NCBI RefSeq assembly: GCF_004786095.1
Contig: NZ_RHPJ01000003.1
Location: 62,001 to 126,000 of the forward strand
Reading direction: 5' to 3'
From: Serinibacter arcticus
GTDB taxonomy: Bacteria > Actinomycetota > Actinomycetes > Actinomycetales > Beutenbergiaceae
Length of the DNA: 64,000 nt
Shown here: one piece after another, positions 43,323 through 52,406 of the stretch
Numbering within the stretch: position 1 is the first letter of the stretch
Layout of the letters: each line of letters begins with the position of its first letter
The notes under the pieces: model-generated
The model's database searches: none
What the model saw: the letters and a program-made list of their open reading frames with translations, nothing else
Told to the model about the DNA's origin: nothing
Made by a program: the position numbers and the translations under genes

Positions 43323-44837
43323 GTGGTCTCGTTCGTTGACCGGGTAGTGCTGCACGTGAGTGGTGGCGACGGCGGGAACGGCTGCGCCTCCGTCCGTCGC
43401 GAGAAGTTCAAGCCGCTCGGTGGTCCCGACGGTGCCAACGGCGGCAGCGGCGGTGACGTGACGCTCGCCGTCGACCCGCAGATCACGACGCTGCTGGACT
43501 ACCACCACCGTCCCCACCGGCACGCCGAGTCCGGGGGCGAGGGCAAGGGCGACCTGCGCCACGGCAAGAACGGCTCCGACATCGTGCTCGGGGTCCCCGA
43601 CGGCACGGTCGTGCGCGACGTCGACGGCACCGTGCTCGCCGACCTCGTCGGCGCCGGCGCCCGCTACGTCATCGCTCGCGGCGGCCAGGGCGGGCTCGGG
43701 AACGCCGCGCTGGCCTCGCCCAAGCGCAAGGCCCCCGGGTTCGCGCTGCTCGGCGAGCCCGGCGACGAGGCTGAGGTCGTCCTCGAGCTCAAGTCCGTCG
43801 CCGACGTCGCCCTCGTCGGCTTCCCGAGCGCCGGCAAGTCCTCGCTCATCGCCGCCATCAGTGCGGCCCGGCCCAAGATCGCCGACTACCCGTTCACGAC
43901 GCTGGTGCCGAACCTCGGCGTCGTCCAGGCGGGCGACGAACGCTACACCGTCGCCGACGTCCCTGGTCTCATCCCCGGGGCGAGCGAGGGCAAGGGCCTC
44001 GGCCTGGAGTTCCTGCGCCACATCGAGCGGTGCGCCGTCCTGGTCCACGTCCTCGACTGCGCGACGCTCGAGCAGCGCCGCGACCCGATCACCGACCTCG
44101 ACGTCATCCTCGGTGAGCTCGCCGCCTACGCGCCGGACCTCGAGATCGCCGGTGGTCGCGTGCCGATCCTCGAGCGTCCGCAGCTCGTCGTGCTGCACAA
44201 GGTCGACGTGCCGGAGGCCCGGGAGCTCGCCGAGTTCGTGCGCCCCGAGCTCGAGGCGCGCGGCTTCCGCGTGTTCGAGGCCTCGAGCGCGTCGCACGAC
44301 GGTCTGCGCGAGCTGACCTTTGCGCTCGGCGCCCTGGTCCGTGAGGCCCGTCTGAACGAGCCCGCGCCCGAGCCCGCACCGGTCGTCATCCGGCCGCGTG
44401 CGCACGGCGACGCCGGCTTCACGATCGACCGCGTCACCACGCCCGACGGCGAGGTGTTCCAGATCCGCGGCGACAAGCCGGAGCGCTGGGTGCGCCAGAC
44501 CGCCTTCTCCAACGACGAGGCCGTCGGCTACCTCGCCGACAGGCTCAACCGCATCGGCATCGAGCAGGCGCTGGCGAAGGCCGGTGCCGTGCCTGGCAGC
44601 ACCGTGGTCATCGGCGAGATGGTGGGCGGCGTCATCTTCGACTGGGAGCCGACCACGATGACCGGTGCCGAGCTGCTGTCCCCGCGCGGGTTCGACCCGC
44701 GCCTGGAGGCCGAGCGCCGCCGGACCACGCCCGAACGCCTCGAGCAGTACAAGGCGCGCATGGACGGCAAGACGGCGGCCCGCGACCAGCTGCGGCGCGA
44801 CCGCGACGAGGGTCTCTGGACGAGCTCGGAGGAGTGA
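43323..44837 (+). CDS. obg: Obg GTPase (CgtA)
   Basis: A 504-residue ribosome-associated GTPase for 50S assembly and growth control. The Gly-rich Obg domain (1-158, with G-G-D-G-G-N-G and many further Gly runs), the G domain with G1 G-F-P-S-A-G-K-S-S (about 166-174) and G3 D-V-P-G-L-I-P-G-A, and the C-terminal OCT domain (about 350-430) are all there. An additional basic tail of about 50 residues follows. GTG 43323 has AGGAG 6 nt upstream. Its TGA overlaps the proB start. Confidence 0.97.
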   Translation: MVSFVDRVVLHVSGGDGGNGCASVRREKFKPLGGPDGANGGSGGDVTLAVDPQITTLLDYHHRPHRHAESGGEGKGDLRHGKNGSDIVLGVPDGTVVRDVDGTVLADLVGAGARYVIARGGQGGLGNAALASPKRKAPGFALLGEPGDEAEVVLELKSVADVALVGFPSAGKSSLIAAISAARPKIADYPFTTLVPNLGVVQAGDERYTVADVPGLIPGASEGKGLGLEFLRHIERCAVLVHVLDCATLEQRRDPITDLDVILGELAAYAPDLEIAGGRVPILERPQLVVLHKVDVPEARELAEFVRPELEARGFRVFEASSASHDGLRELTFALGALVREARLNEPAPEPAPVVIRPRAHGDAGFTIDRVTTPDGEVFQIRGDKPERWVRQTAFSNDEAVGYLADRLNRIGIEQALAKAGAVPGSTVVIGEMVGGVIFDWEPTTMTGAELLSPRGFDPRLEAERRRTTPERLEQYKARMDGKTAARDQLRRDRDEGLWTSSEE

Positions 44838-46009
44838 GCGGCACCGTGGGCGAGAGCGTGGACGACGGGGTGCGAGCGGCGGGCCAGACGCCGGGCCGCG
44901 GTGCGCTGACGGCGGCGCGACGCATCGTCGTCAAGATCGGTTCGTCCTCCCTCACGCGCGCCGACGGCGCCCTCGACCCGGCCGCCGTGACCGCGGTGGC
45001 GGACGCGCTCGCGTCCCGCCGCGGCGACGGCACCCAGGTGGTGCTCGTCTCCTCGGGGGCGATCGCCGCCGGCATCACGCCCCTCGGCCTCGCCTCGCGC
45101 CCGCGCGACCTGGCCACCCAGCAGGCCGCGGCCAGCGTGGGGCAGGGCCTCCTGGTGGCGCACTACACGCGCGCGTTCGCGACCCACGGGCTGACCGTCG
45201 CGCAGGTCCTGCTCACGGCCGAGGACGTCATCCGTCGCGGGCAGTACAAGAACGCGCAGCGCGCCCTGGAGCGTCTGCTCGCGCTCGGCATCGTGCCGGT
45301 CGTGAACGAGAACGACGCCGTGGCCACCGACGAGATCCGCTTCGGCGACAACGACCGGCTCGCCGCCCTGGTCGCGCACGTCGTCCAGGCCGACGCGCTC
45401 GTGCTGCTCACCGACGTCGACGGTCTCTACGACGGCCATCCCAAGCTTCCCGGTTCACGCCGCATCGCGCGGGTCACCTCGGCGGCCGACCTCGAGGGCG
45501 TGGTCGTCACCGGCCGCGGCAGCGGCGTCGGCACCGGCGGGATGACGACGAAGGTCGACGCCGCGGTGACCGCGACGGGGGCGGGCATCCCCACCCTGGT
45601 CGCGGGGGCGGCCGACGCCGGTCGCGCGCTCGGGGGCGAGGACGTGGGCACCTGGTTCGAGGCCACCCACCCGCGTCCCCGGACCCGTCGACTGTGGCTG
45701 GCGCACGCCGCGGCCACGCGTGGTCGCCTCGTGCTCGACGACGGCGCCGTCCGAGCCATCACGCACGGCAAGCGGTCGCTGCTCGCGGCGGGTGTCGTCG
45801 GCGTCGAGGGCGTCTTCGAGGCGGGCGACCCGGTCGAGCTCGCGGACTCCGACGGCGTCGTCGTCGCGCGCGGGCTCGTGGCGTACGCGAGCGAGGAGCT
45901 GCCGGAGCGGTTCGGCCTGACGACGCAGCAGCAGCGCGAGGAGTTCGGCGACGGTCGTGACCGCGCCGTCGTCCACCGCGACGACCTGGTGGTGGTGGCG
46001 CGGCGGTAG
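44834..46009 (+). CDS. proB: Glutamate 5-kinase
   Basis: A 391-residue enzyme that phosphorylates glutamate in the first step of proline synthesis. The amino-acid-kinase domain has V-K-I-G-S-S-S-L (about 33-40), V-N-E-N-D-A-V (about 156-162) and [12 protein letters not shown] (about 230-241); a C-terminal PUA domain begins near 300. GTG 44834 overlaps the obg stop; GTG 44846 is an alternative. Its partner proA lies 4.2 kb downstream, not adjacent. Confidence 0.96.
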   Translation: MSGTVGESVDDGVRAAGQTPGRGALTAARRIVVKIGSSSLTRADGALDPAAVTAVADALASRRGDGTQVVLVSSGAIAAGITPLGLASRPRDLATQQAAASVGQGLLVAHYTRAFATHGLTVAQVLLTAEDVIRRGQYKNAQRALERLLALGIVPVVNENDAVATDEIRFGDNDRLAALVAHVVQADALVLLTDVDGLYDGHPKLPGSRRIARVTSAADLEGVVVTGRGSGVGTGGMTTKVDAAVTATGAGIPTLVAGAADAGRALGGEDVGTWFEATHPRPRTRRLWLAHAAATRGRLVLDDGAVRAITHGKRSLLAAGVVGVEGVFEAGDPVELADSDGVVVARGLVAYASEELPERFGLTTQQQREEFGDGRDRAVVHRDDLVVVARR

Positions 46010-46059
46010 CCGCTCGGCCGCTCTCGCCTCGGCGGCCCGGCGGCCGGGTCAGCCTCGGC

Positions 46060-46629
46060 TCAGCCGACCTGCGACTGCTCGCCGGTGCGGTGGTAGGTGC
46101 GGTCGACGTAGACCAGTCGCGGCTGGTCGGCCTGGGCCGGCGTGGCGTCGTCGTGCACCTCGGTGACGTGGGCCGTCACGAGGAAGCTGGCACCCGCGGG
46201 GACCCGCTCGGCGATCTCCACGCGGGCCCACGAGGTCACCTCGGTCAGGCGCGGCTCGCCCGTGGGGAGCCACGTCAGCGGCACGTCGGAGAATCGGTCG
46301 ATGCCGGGCGTCGCGAACCTGACGGACAGATCAGCCTGGTCGTGCGCGAGGAAGCTGACGACGGCGGAGCGTGCCTCGCGCAGCGCCGGCCACGACGACG
46401 AGATCGACGTGATCGAGAACGCCAGCACCGCGGGGGCGGCCGAGACGGAGATCACCGAGGTCGCCGTGAAGCCGACGGGGACGCCGTCCTCACCCGCGAG
46501 CGTCACGACGGCGACACCGGCGGGGTGCAGGCGGAACAGATCCTTGAAGGCTCGCGGATCGAGCGCCGTCGAGGGAGCGGCGTGGCTCGAGGTCAGGGGC
46601 GTCAGGGGGGCGTCGGGATGTGCAACCAC
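46060..46629 (-). CDS. Flavin reductase family protein
   Basis: A 189-residue FMN-binding split-barrel protein of the flavin reductase (HpaC/RutF) class. The core reads P-A-G-V-A-V-V-T-L..., then G-F-T-A-T-S-V-I-S-V-S-A-A-P (about 52-65), which binds FMN. Such enzymes supply reduced FMN to two-component monooxygenases. GTG 46629 is supported by a leaderless-type -10. It lies in the segment between proB and proA that also carries a luciferase-like monooxygenase, a plausible partner. An extension of the frame to 46761 was rejected. Confidence 0.87.
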   Translation of the reverse strand: MVAHPDAPLTPLTSSHAAPSTALDPRAFKDLFRLHPAGVAVVTLAGEDGVPVGFTATSVISVSAAPAVLAFSITSISSSWPALREARSAVVSFLAHDQADLSVRFATPGIDRFSDVPLTWLPTGEPRLTEVTSWARVEIAERVPAGASFLVTAHVTEVHDDATPAQADQPRLVYVDRTYHRTGEQSQVG

Positions 46630-46635
46630 CTCCCG

Positions 46636-46641
46636 ACCGTA
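46636..46641 (-). promoter_or_regulatory. Leaderless-type promoter -10 of the flavin reductase gene
   Basis: TACGGT on the minus strand lies 6 nt before GTG 46629. The rest of the gap up to 46800 shows no gene. Confidence 0.55.
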
Positions 46642-46800
46642 CGTCGCCGGGGGAGCACCGGTGCCGTCCAGCCGAACCGTTCCACGATCTGAACACCTCG
46701 GACCCTTCGAACCGCTCGCCATCCGCCACCGACCACCGACTCCCGGTTGCCGGTCAACCATTGCTCGCCGGCAGCCGCCGACCGCAGCGATTCCACCGCC

Positions 46801-48498
46801 TCACCACAGCAGCGCCGGGCAGTCGGGAGGGAGGTCATCGTCGTCCGGCGGTTGTCGGCCCGCGTGCCGGACTCCTAAGGGCACGCGTCGGGATGTCGCC
46901 GCGTGCGTGACCGGCGCGACTGGTGTGACCGGCGCGAGCTGTGGGTCAGGTGGGCGAGCACCCGCAGGGCGTTCTCGCGGGCCGGATGCCCGAGGCGGAC
47001 CGGCCCGGGGGACGAGCAGGTCGTCGTGCAGGCGGGTGGTCGTGCCGATCGTGCGACCGCCCGACTCGGCGAACGCGAAGCCGCCGCGCACCGCGAGGAT
47101 CGTCACCCGCTGCTCGTGGACGCGGTGGTGGTGCGCCGAGCAGAGCGTGATGGCGTTCGTCAGATCCGTTCCACCCCCGTGGGACCAGTAGCGCAGGTGA
47201 TGGATCTCGCACCACCACGCCCGCATGCGACACCCCGGCCACTGGCAGTGCCGGTCGCGCACGAGCGCAGCCCGACGCAGCGAGCCCGTGAAGGTGCGAG
47301 CGGTGCGACCGACGTCGAGCGGCTCACCCGCGGGGTCGAGCACGGTGCGCTGCAGCGTCGCGTCGCAGGCCAGCACCTCGAGGGCGCCGAACGGCACGAG
47401 CGTGCCGTCGATCAGCTGGGCGAGCGGGGGAGGAGCGAGGAGGGCGCCCTGCTCGAACGCCGCGCCGGTGAGGCCCTGGCGAGGGAGGTCGTCGTCCTCG
47501 GAGCCCGCGGCGGCTCCCGCACCGTGACCGAGCGCCCGCCGCCGGGCGAGAAGCGCCCAGGTGTCCTCGCGGAGAAGGACGTTCAGGTGTGGACGCAGCT
47601 GCGCACCCGCCCGATCGACCCCGACGCCCAGGGCTCTGCCGCACAGCGCCACCAGCGCGTCGGCGCTGCGCTGCTGACCGGACCGGTCGTCGTCCGCGGC
47701 CGGTACGGGTGTGACGGCCTCGAGAGCGGTGCGCACCGTCTCGCCCGCGATCGGGTCGAGGAAGCCTGAGATCTCGACGCCGTCGGCTCGCGTGACGAGT
47801 CGCAGATGGCGGCGGTGACGCGCCCCCGCGAACGAACGATCGGCCGCGTCGGCCTCGAGCTCGGCGGCTCGCCTGCGCAGGACGCGTCGCAGCTCGGGAA
47901 CGTCGAGGTCGCGGGCGGCCTCGACGATCTCCTCGGCATGCTCGACCATGACCCCGCGGGCGCGTTCGCCCGTGCGGCCCATCACGTCGGCGACCGCCTG
48001 GGCGTGGTCGAGCGTCATCGTCCCGTCCTGCACCGCGGCGGACACCTCGGGCATGAGCGTCAGCGCGCGCCCGAGCTCGTCCTCCGCGAGCGCCCGGCCG
48101 CGTCCCTGACGGCTGCTCAGCCCGCGGCCGGCGACGAACTGCCGCTCGCGTTCGGGATCTCCCGCAGCCGCATCGGCCTTGACGGCACCGAGCAGCCGCG
48201 CCTGCACCAGACCCAGCAACGAGACGGCACGATCGACGATCGACAGGGCCGATCGGCGATCGTCCGCCGTGACGCCGGGGTCCGCCAGCCGATCGCCCAG
48301 GTCGCGGACCCGGTCCACGAGCGCTGCCGCCTCCGCCCCGAGATCGCCCCCACGCGGGACGAGCGCCAGGGGAGAGGGCGCGCCGCGGGCCGTCCCCCTC
48401 CCGTCGGCCTCGTGCGCCGCCGTCCCCCTCCCGTCGGGTCCGCCCGCCTGGGGGCGCAGGTCGAGCGCCACCGGTACCGCTCCTGCCATCGTCGCCAC
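46801..48498 (-). CDS. DUF222/HNH endonuclease domain protein
   Basis: A 565-residue protein of the actinobacterial DUF222-HNH (13E12-repeat-like) family. The DUF222 region spans about 60-330, and the C-terminal HNH motif is C-Q-W-P-G-C...C-E-I-H-H-L...N-A-I-T-L-C...H-H-H-R-V-H (about 430-475), with paired cysteines likely binding zinc. Such genes are multicopy in many Micrococcales; their role is unclear. GTG 48498 or ATG 48489 may be the start. A possible minus-strand -10 is TAGATT (48549-48554). Confidence 0.88.
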   Translation of the reverse strand: MATMAGAVPVALDLRPQAGGPDGRGTAAHEADGRGTARGAPSPLALVPRGGDLGAEAAALVDRVRDLGDRLADPGVTADDRRSALSIVDRAVSLLGLVQARLLGAVKADAAAGDPERERQFVAGRGLSSRQGRGRALAEDELGRALTLMPEVSAAVQDGTMTLDHAQAVADVMGRTGERARGVMVEHAEEIVEAARDLDVPELRRVLRRRAAELEADAADRSFAGARHRRHLRLVTRADGVEISGFLDPIAGETVRTALEAVTPVPAADDDRSGQQRSADALVALCGRALGVGVDRAGAQLRPHLNVLLREDTWALLARRRALGHGAGAAAGSEDDDLPRQGLTGAAFEQGALLAPPPLAQLIDGTLVPFGALEVLACDATLQRTVLDPAGEPLDVGRTARTFTGSLRRAALVRDRHCQWPGCRMRAWWCEIHHLRYWSHGGGTDLTNAITLCSAHHHRVHEQRVTILAVRGGFAFAESGGRTIGTTTRLHDDLLVPRAGPPRASGPRERPAGARPPDPQLAPVTPVAPVTHAATSRRVPLGVRHAGRQPPDDDDLPPDCPALLW

Positions 48499-48650
48499 CC
48501 CCGGATCGGCTCTCCGTCGCCTTGATCAGTCGTCGAACTGATGTGACGAATCTATCTCTGACCACCGACATCGGGCGGGCGGGCAGGGCGGGACGCCGCG
48601 GCCGGGTACCCCGTCCGCAGACAGCTCCCGCGCCGGCACCACCACTCAGG
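48499..48650. other. Intergenic region between the HNH gene and the SAM-IV promoter
   Basis: It holds the probable minus-strand promoter of the HNH gene (TAGATT, 48549-48554) and an inverted repeat ATCAGT-N6-ACTGAT (48525-48542) lying over its expected start, which could be an operator. Otherwise nothing is recognisable. Confidence 0.4.
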
Positions 48651-48680
48651 TTGACACGGCAACCAAATTCGACGTAGCGT
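48651..48680 (+). promoter_or_regulatory. Promoter of the SAM-IV-controlled monooxygenase gene
   Basis: TTGACA (48651-48656) and TAGCGT (48675-48680) are separated by 18 nt. The expected start, near 48687, is immediately before the riboswitch. Confidence 0.65.
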
Positions 48681-48689
48681 CCCGATCAC

Positions 48690-48804
48690 GGTCTTGAGTA
48701 CCAGCGCGACAGCCCCGGCTTGCTGGTCGGCAACCCTCCTCCTGCGGCGGGGTGCCCCGGGTGACGACCAGGCCCTGGCTACCTGCCGGAGCAAGCGCTC
48801 GTCC
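48690..48804 (+). ncRNA. SAM-IV riboswitch
   Basis: The conserved core of the actinobacterial SAM-IV class is easy to read: GGTC (48690-48693) pairing with GACC (48766-48769) as P1, GAGTACCAGCG, the GCCCCGGCTTGCTGG hairpin, CAACCCTCC and GGGTGCCCCGGGTGA. The extra 3' element ends near GCAAGCGCTC. It binds S-adenosylmethionine and normally turns genes off when methionine is plentiful. It precedes a short ORF and a luciferase-like monooxygenase gene. Confidence 0.9.
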
Positions 48805-48837
48805 GCACCTCTGCGGAAATGACGAGGAAGAGTACCG

Positions 48838-48927
48838 ATGGTTCCGGCTCAGCAGATCACCACCCTGCGACCCTCCACCACGTCCCTCATGTGTTGCGCG
48901 CCGGTGGCGCGCACGTGTATGCGCTGA
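48838..48927 (+). CDS. Cysteine-containing leader peptide (29 aa) between SAM-IV riboswitch and monooxygenase
   Basis: A very short ORF with an excellent SD (GAGGAAGAG, 48824-48832, 5 nt before ATG). The peptide is 29 aa with a cluster M18-C19-C20 (ATG TGT TGC) and a second pair C27-M28 just before the stop; it has no other feature. The rare TGT codon is used twice. It resembles the cysteine-rich short ORFs that act as cysteine-responsive attenuators upstream of sulfur genes in mycobacteria, though those are mostly leaderless and this one has an SD. Regulatory role is inferred; the 88-codon frame overlapping it was judged non-coding. Confidence 0.65.
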   Translation: MVPAQQITTLRPSTTSLMCCAPVARTCMR

Positions 48928-49190
48928 CGGCGGCCGGAAGAACCCCTCGCACACGCTCACCGCGTCCCTGCCGGATCTCCCCGCTGGTCCCCGACCAGCT
49001 CCTGCCGTCGTGCCCCGGCTCCGCTGCTCCCGCAGCTGAGCGACCCCGTCCCGCCGCACCCCCGGCCGCGTCGGAGACCCGTTGACCCACCCGCGACCCG
49101 GTCGCGAGGTCCACGGCTCCGCGCCCGGCCAGAGGCGAGTGCCCCGGACGGTCCTACACGTCACACGACCCCCGCGAGGCGGGGGAGAGG
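48928..49190 (+). promoter_or_regulatory. C-rich leader segment and RBS-proximal hairpin (candidate attenuator)
   Basis: After the leader-peptide stop, 48961-49080 has about 62 C against 33 G (hand count), the kind of C-over-G bubble where Rho can load. The hairpin CCCCCGC-GAG-GCGGGGG (49169-49185) then runs into GGGGGAGAGG, the probable ribosome binding site of the gene at 49201. Rho-dependent termination and/or translational control are proposed. No gene was recognised in this stretch. Confidence 0.45.
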
Positions 49191-49200
49191 ACCCACCACG

Positions 49201-50187
49201 ATGTCTCAGCACCAGAACGCTCAGCCCCAGAACGCCAGCGGCACCCCCACCCTGACCCTCGGTCTCGACCTCACCACCCTCGGCGCCAAGGCCTCGTCCT
49301 TCCGCCGCCCCGACGCCAGCACGGGTGAGCGGGTCGAGCTCTCCGACGTCGCCGAGTACGTCGCCCTCGCCCGCGAGGCCGGCGTCGACCTCATCGCCTT
49401 CGGCGAGGCCTTCCGTCTCGACACGAACGCGCGGCACGACGCCTGGCTCGACCCGGCCGTCATCTCCTCGCGCCTCGCGGCGACGGGCGCCCTCGCCGAC
49501 GGTCCGATCGTCGTCCCGGCCCTCCCCGCCGGGTTCCTGGACCCCGTCCGGCTCGCTCGCGCCGTCGCCGGCATCCACGCCCGTTCCGCCGGCCGCGCCG
49601 GCTGGCAGCTCCCCATCAGCGCGACGGCGGGCGGCGTCCACGCCGAGGTCCGCCGCGTCTGGGAGGCGACGCCGGACGCCCAGGTCGGCGGCCGCACCCC
49701 CCTGATCGTGACGGCGCCCCTCGAGGCGACCACCGCCGTCGTCGCCGGCCGCTACTCCGACGTCGTCCGCCTCCAGGTCTCCGACCTCGCGGAGGCGCAC
49801 CGCCGTCGCGCCGCCATCCGGACCGCGGCCGAGCAGGCCGGCCGCAACCCCGACGACGTCCGCGTGGTCGTCGACGCCGTCACCGTGATCGCGCAGGACG
49901 CGCCGAGCGCGCTGTTCCGCGCCGACCTGCTGCGCGACCTCGGCACGCACGCCGACCACGACCAGCTCACGGTCGCCGGCACGGCGCGCGGCGTGGCCGA
50001 CGTGTTCGAGGACTGGTTCACGCAGGGTGCCGTCGACGGGTTCGTCGTGCTCCCCGGATCGCTCCCCGCCGACGTGCACGCCCTGGCGCACGAGCTGGCG
50101 CCGGCGCTCGTCGAGCGGGGCCTCCTCGCCGGGGTGTCGTCCGGCGCGTCCACCACGTCGTCGACCGCCTCGCGCGCGCTGCGCTGA
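49201..50187 (+). CDS. LLM-class flavin-dependent oxidoreductase under SAM-IV control
   Basis: A 328-residue luciferase-like TIM barrel, predicted to be an FMNH2-dependent monooxygenase. It has a Gln/Asn-rich N-terminus (1-17), then [23 protein letters not shown] (about 59-69) is the usual second strand, and a Ser/Thr-rich tail ends the protein. Its leader (SAM-IV, Cys/Met short ORF) points to sulfur scavenging, such as release of sulfite from sulfonates or oxidation of organosulfur. The flavin reductase at 46060 may be its reductase. Substrate unknown. Confidence 0.85.
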   Translation: MSQHQNAQPQNASGTPTLTLGLDLTTLGAKASSFRRPDASTGERVELSDVAEYVALAREAGVDLIAFGEAFRLDTNARHDAWLDPAVISSRLAATGALADGPIVVPALPAGFLDPVRLARAVAGIHARSAGRAGWQLPISATAGGVHAEVRRVWEATPDAQVGGRTPLIVTAPLEATTAVVAGRYSDVVRLQVSDLAEAHRRRAAIRTAAEQAGRNPDDVRVVVDAVTVIAQDAPSALFRADLLRDLGTHADHDQLTVAGTARGVADVFEDWFTQGAVDGFVVLPGSLPADVHALAHELAPALVERGLLAGVSSGASTTSSTASRALR

Positions 50188-50191
50188 GCCC

Positions 50192-50197
50192 TACCCT
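50192..50197 (+). promoter_or_regulatory. Leaderless-type promoter -10 of proA
   Basis: TACCCT lies 6 nt before ATG 50204, so proA has its own promoter despite being in line with the monooxygenase gene. Confidence 0.6.
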
Positions 50198-50203
50198 GGG
50201 GGC

Positions 50204-51532
50204 ATGTCGGTGATCGAGACCTCTGCCCCCGGCGGTAGCGCCGACGTCGCGCACGACGCCACGACGGACCCCGTCACCGAGGGCGTCCACGCCGCGGCAC
50301 GTCGGGCCAAGGCCGCCTCGCGCGTCCTGGCCCGCGCCACCCGTGCCACCAAGGACGCCGCGTTGCACGCCATGGCCGACGCCCTCGTGGACCGGGCACC
50401 CGAGATGGTCGCGGCCAACGCCGTCGACGTCCGACGCGAGCGCGAGAACGGGATGAGTCCCGGCCTCCTGGACCGGCTCACGCTCACGCCCGACCGCCTG
50501 GCCTCGATCGGGCAGGCGCTGCGCGACGTCGCGGCCCTACCGGACCCCGTCGGTGAGGTGGTGCGCGGCAGCACGCTGCCGAACGGCCTGCGGGTGCGCC
50601 AGACGCGCGTGCCGCTCGGCGTCGTCGGCGTCATCTACGAGGCGCGTCCCAACGTGACGGTCGACGTCGTGGGGCTCGGCCTGAAGTCGGGCAACGCCGT
50701 CGTGCTGCGCGGGGGTTCGGCGGCCGCGGCGTCGAACACGGCCATCGTCGCGGTGCTCCAGGACGCCCTGGAGGCGCTCGGCCTGCCGCGCGACGCCATC
50801 GGGAGCATCGACGCCTACGGCCGACCCGGGGGAGTGGCGCTGATGCGCGCCCGCGGGCTGGTCGACGTCGTGGTCCCGCGCGGCGGCGCCGACCTCATCG
50901 CCACGGTCGTGCGCGAGTCCACCGTGCCGGTGATCGAGACGGGTGTGGGCAACTGCCACCTCTACGTCGACGCCGGAGCGGACGTCGCGCAGGCCGTCGC
51001 CATCCTCCTCAACGGCAAGACGCAGCGCGTCGGTGTCTGCAACGCCCTCGAGACGCTGCTGGTGCACGCCGACGCCGCCGAGGCGTTCCTGCCCGCGGCC
51101 CTCGCCGCGCTGACGGACGCGGGGGTGCGGCTGCACGCCGACGACGCCGCGACGCCGTACTCACCGGCGGGGGCCGACGTCGTGCCCGCCACCACGCAGG
51201 ACTGGCGGACGGAGTACCTCAGCCTCGACATCGCCGTGAAGGTGGTGGCGGACATCGACGAGGCGCTCGAGCACATCCGGACGTACTCCTCGGGCCACAC
51301 CGAGGTGATCTGCACGCCGAACCTGGCGGCCGCCCACCGCTTCAGCACCGAGCTGGACTCCGCGGCGATCATGGTCAACGCCTCGAGCCGCTTCACCGAC
51401 GGCGGCGAGCTCGGCCTCGGTGCCGAGCTCGGGATCTCCACCCAGAAGCTGCACGCGCGCGGTCCGATGGGCCTCGCGGAGCTCACCACGACCACCTGGA
51501 TCGTCCAGGGCGACGGGCACGTGCGTCCCTGA
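50204..51532 (+). CDS. proA: Gamma-glutamyl phosphate reductase
   Basis: A 442-residue aldehyde-dehydrogenase-fold enzyme reducing glutamyl 5-phosphate to the semialdehyde in proline synthesis. [12 protein letters not shown] (about 144-155) and the catalytic Cys in [12 protein letters not shown] (about 276-287) are diagnostic. ATG 50204 was chosen over an upstream in-frame start at 50027 because it gives the normal N-terminus and follows a -10. It is separated from proB by the flavin/HNH segment. Confidence 0.97.
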   Translation: MSVIETSAPGGSADVAHDATTDPVTEGVHAAARRAKAASRVLARATRATKDAALHAMADALVDRAPEMVAANAVDVRRERENGMSPGLLDRLTLTPDRLASIGQALRDVAALPDPVGEVVRGSTLPNGLRVRQTRVPLGVVGVIYEARPNVTVDVVGLGLKSGNAVVLRGGSAAAASNTAIVAVLQDALEALGLPRDAIGSIDAYGRPGGVALMRARGLVDVVVPRGGADLIATVVRESTVPVIETGVGNCHLYVDAGADVAQAVAILLNGKTQRVGVCNALETLLVHADAAEAFLPAALAALTDAGVRLHADDAATPYSPAGADVVPATTQDWRTEYLSLDIAVKVVADIDEALEHIRTYSSGHTEVICTPNLAAAHRFSTELDSAAIMVNASSRFTDGGELGLGAELGISTQKLHARGPMGLAELTTTTWIVQGDGHVRP

Positions 51533-51613
51533 CGTTCGAGGTGGCCTCGCACGCGCGACGTGCGAGACTTGGCGATGGTTCGGCACGATGCCGCGCGCGA
51601 GAGGATGAGATTG

Positions 51614-51763
51614 ATGACGAGCTCACTGCTGGTTCTGGCCGAGGCGGCCGAAGAGGTCACCCGCCCCAACCCCTGGCTCTACGGCGGCATCGCCTTCGCC
51701 ACCCTCATGCTCCTGCTCCTCGCGACCTACGCGTTCCGCAGCGTCGGCACGCGTCGCCGCTGA
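51614..51763 (+). CDS. Small single-pass membrane protein (49 aa)
   Basis: A 49-residue protein: a short acidic N-terminus ([12 protein letters not shown]), one TM helix (about residues 22-40, [16 protein letters not shown]) and a basic end (T-R-R-R). Small membrane proteins of this type are often seen between proA and nadD in actinobacteria. ATG 51614 is used; ATG 51605 is possible. GAGAGGATGAG precedes it. Function unknown. Confidence 0.7.
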   Translation: MTSSLLVLAEAAEEVTRPNPWLYGGIAFATLMLLLLATYAFRSVGTRRR

Positions 51764-51767
51764 GGCG

Positions 51768-52406
51768 GTGTCGCTGCACTCACCGAGCGACGTCGTCCCC
51801 CGACGGCGCCGCACCGGGATCATGGGTGGCACGTTCGACCCCGTGCACCACGGCCACCTCGTGGCCGCGAGCGAGGCCGCGTCCGAGTTCGACCTCGACG
51901 AGGTCGTGTTCGTGCCCACCGGGACGCAGCCGTTCAAGGCCGCGAGCAGGGTCGCCCCGGCGGAGCACCGGTACCTGATGACCGTGATCGCGACGGCGTC
52001 CAACCCCGACTTCACGGTCTCGCGCGTGGACATCGACCGCGCCGGCACGACGTACACGATCGACACCCTGAACGACCTGGCGCAGCAGCGACCCGACGAG
52101 GACCTGTTCTTCATCACGGGCGCCGACGCGATGAACCAGATCCTGTCGTGGAAGGAGTCGAGCCGGCTGTTCGACCTCGCCCACTTCATCGGGGTGACGC
52201 GTCCCGGCCACGAGTTCGACGTCGGACACCTCCCCGACGAGCGCGTCTCGCTCCTCGAGGTCCCCGCCATGGCGATCTCCTCGACGGCGTGCCGCGAGCG
52301 CGTGCAGACCGGCCGACCGGTCTGGTACCTCGTGCCCGACGGCGTCGTGCAGTACATCAGCAAGCACCAGCTCTACCGACCCGAGAGCAAGGGAGGTGCC
52401 CGATGA
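51768..52406 (+). CDS. nadD: Nicotinate-nucleotide adenylyltransferase
   Basis: A 212-residue enzyme forming deamido-NAD from nicotinate mononucleotide and [14 protein letters not shown] (about 20-30) holds the nucleotidyltransferase HxGH motif, and I-S-S-T-A-C-R the ISxTxxR motif. GTG 51768 lies 4 nt after the small membrane protein. The stop overlaps the following ATG. Confidence 0.96.
   Translation: MSLHSPSDVVPRRRRTGIMGGTFDPVHHGHLVAASEAASEFDLDEVVFVPTGTQPFKAASRVAPAEHRYLMTVIATASNPDFTVSRVDIDRAGTTYTIDTLNDLAQQRPDEDLFFITGADAMNQILSWKESSRLFDLAHFIGVTRPGHEFDVGHLPDERVSLLEVPAMAISSTACRERVQTGRPVWYLVPDGVVQYISKHQLYRPESKGGAR

Noticed and set aside
46801-48498. The HNH gene as a homing endonuclease or part of a mobile element
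   Set aside because: No intron, terminal repeats or integrase are visible; DUF222-HNH genes are common stable chromosomal genes in actinobacteria.
48525-48542. A LexA (SOS) box upstream of the HNH gene
   Set aside because: The ATCAGT-N6-ACTGAT repeat does not match the actinobacterial TCGAAC-N4-GTTCGA pattern.
48819-49085. An 88-codon frame covering the leader of the SAM-IV gene
   Set aside because: Its composition is Pro/Ser/His-rich noise. Its ATG has a weaker ribosome binding site than the overlapping 29-codon ORF, which carries the sulfur codons.
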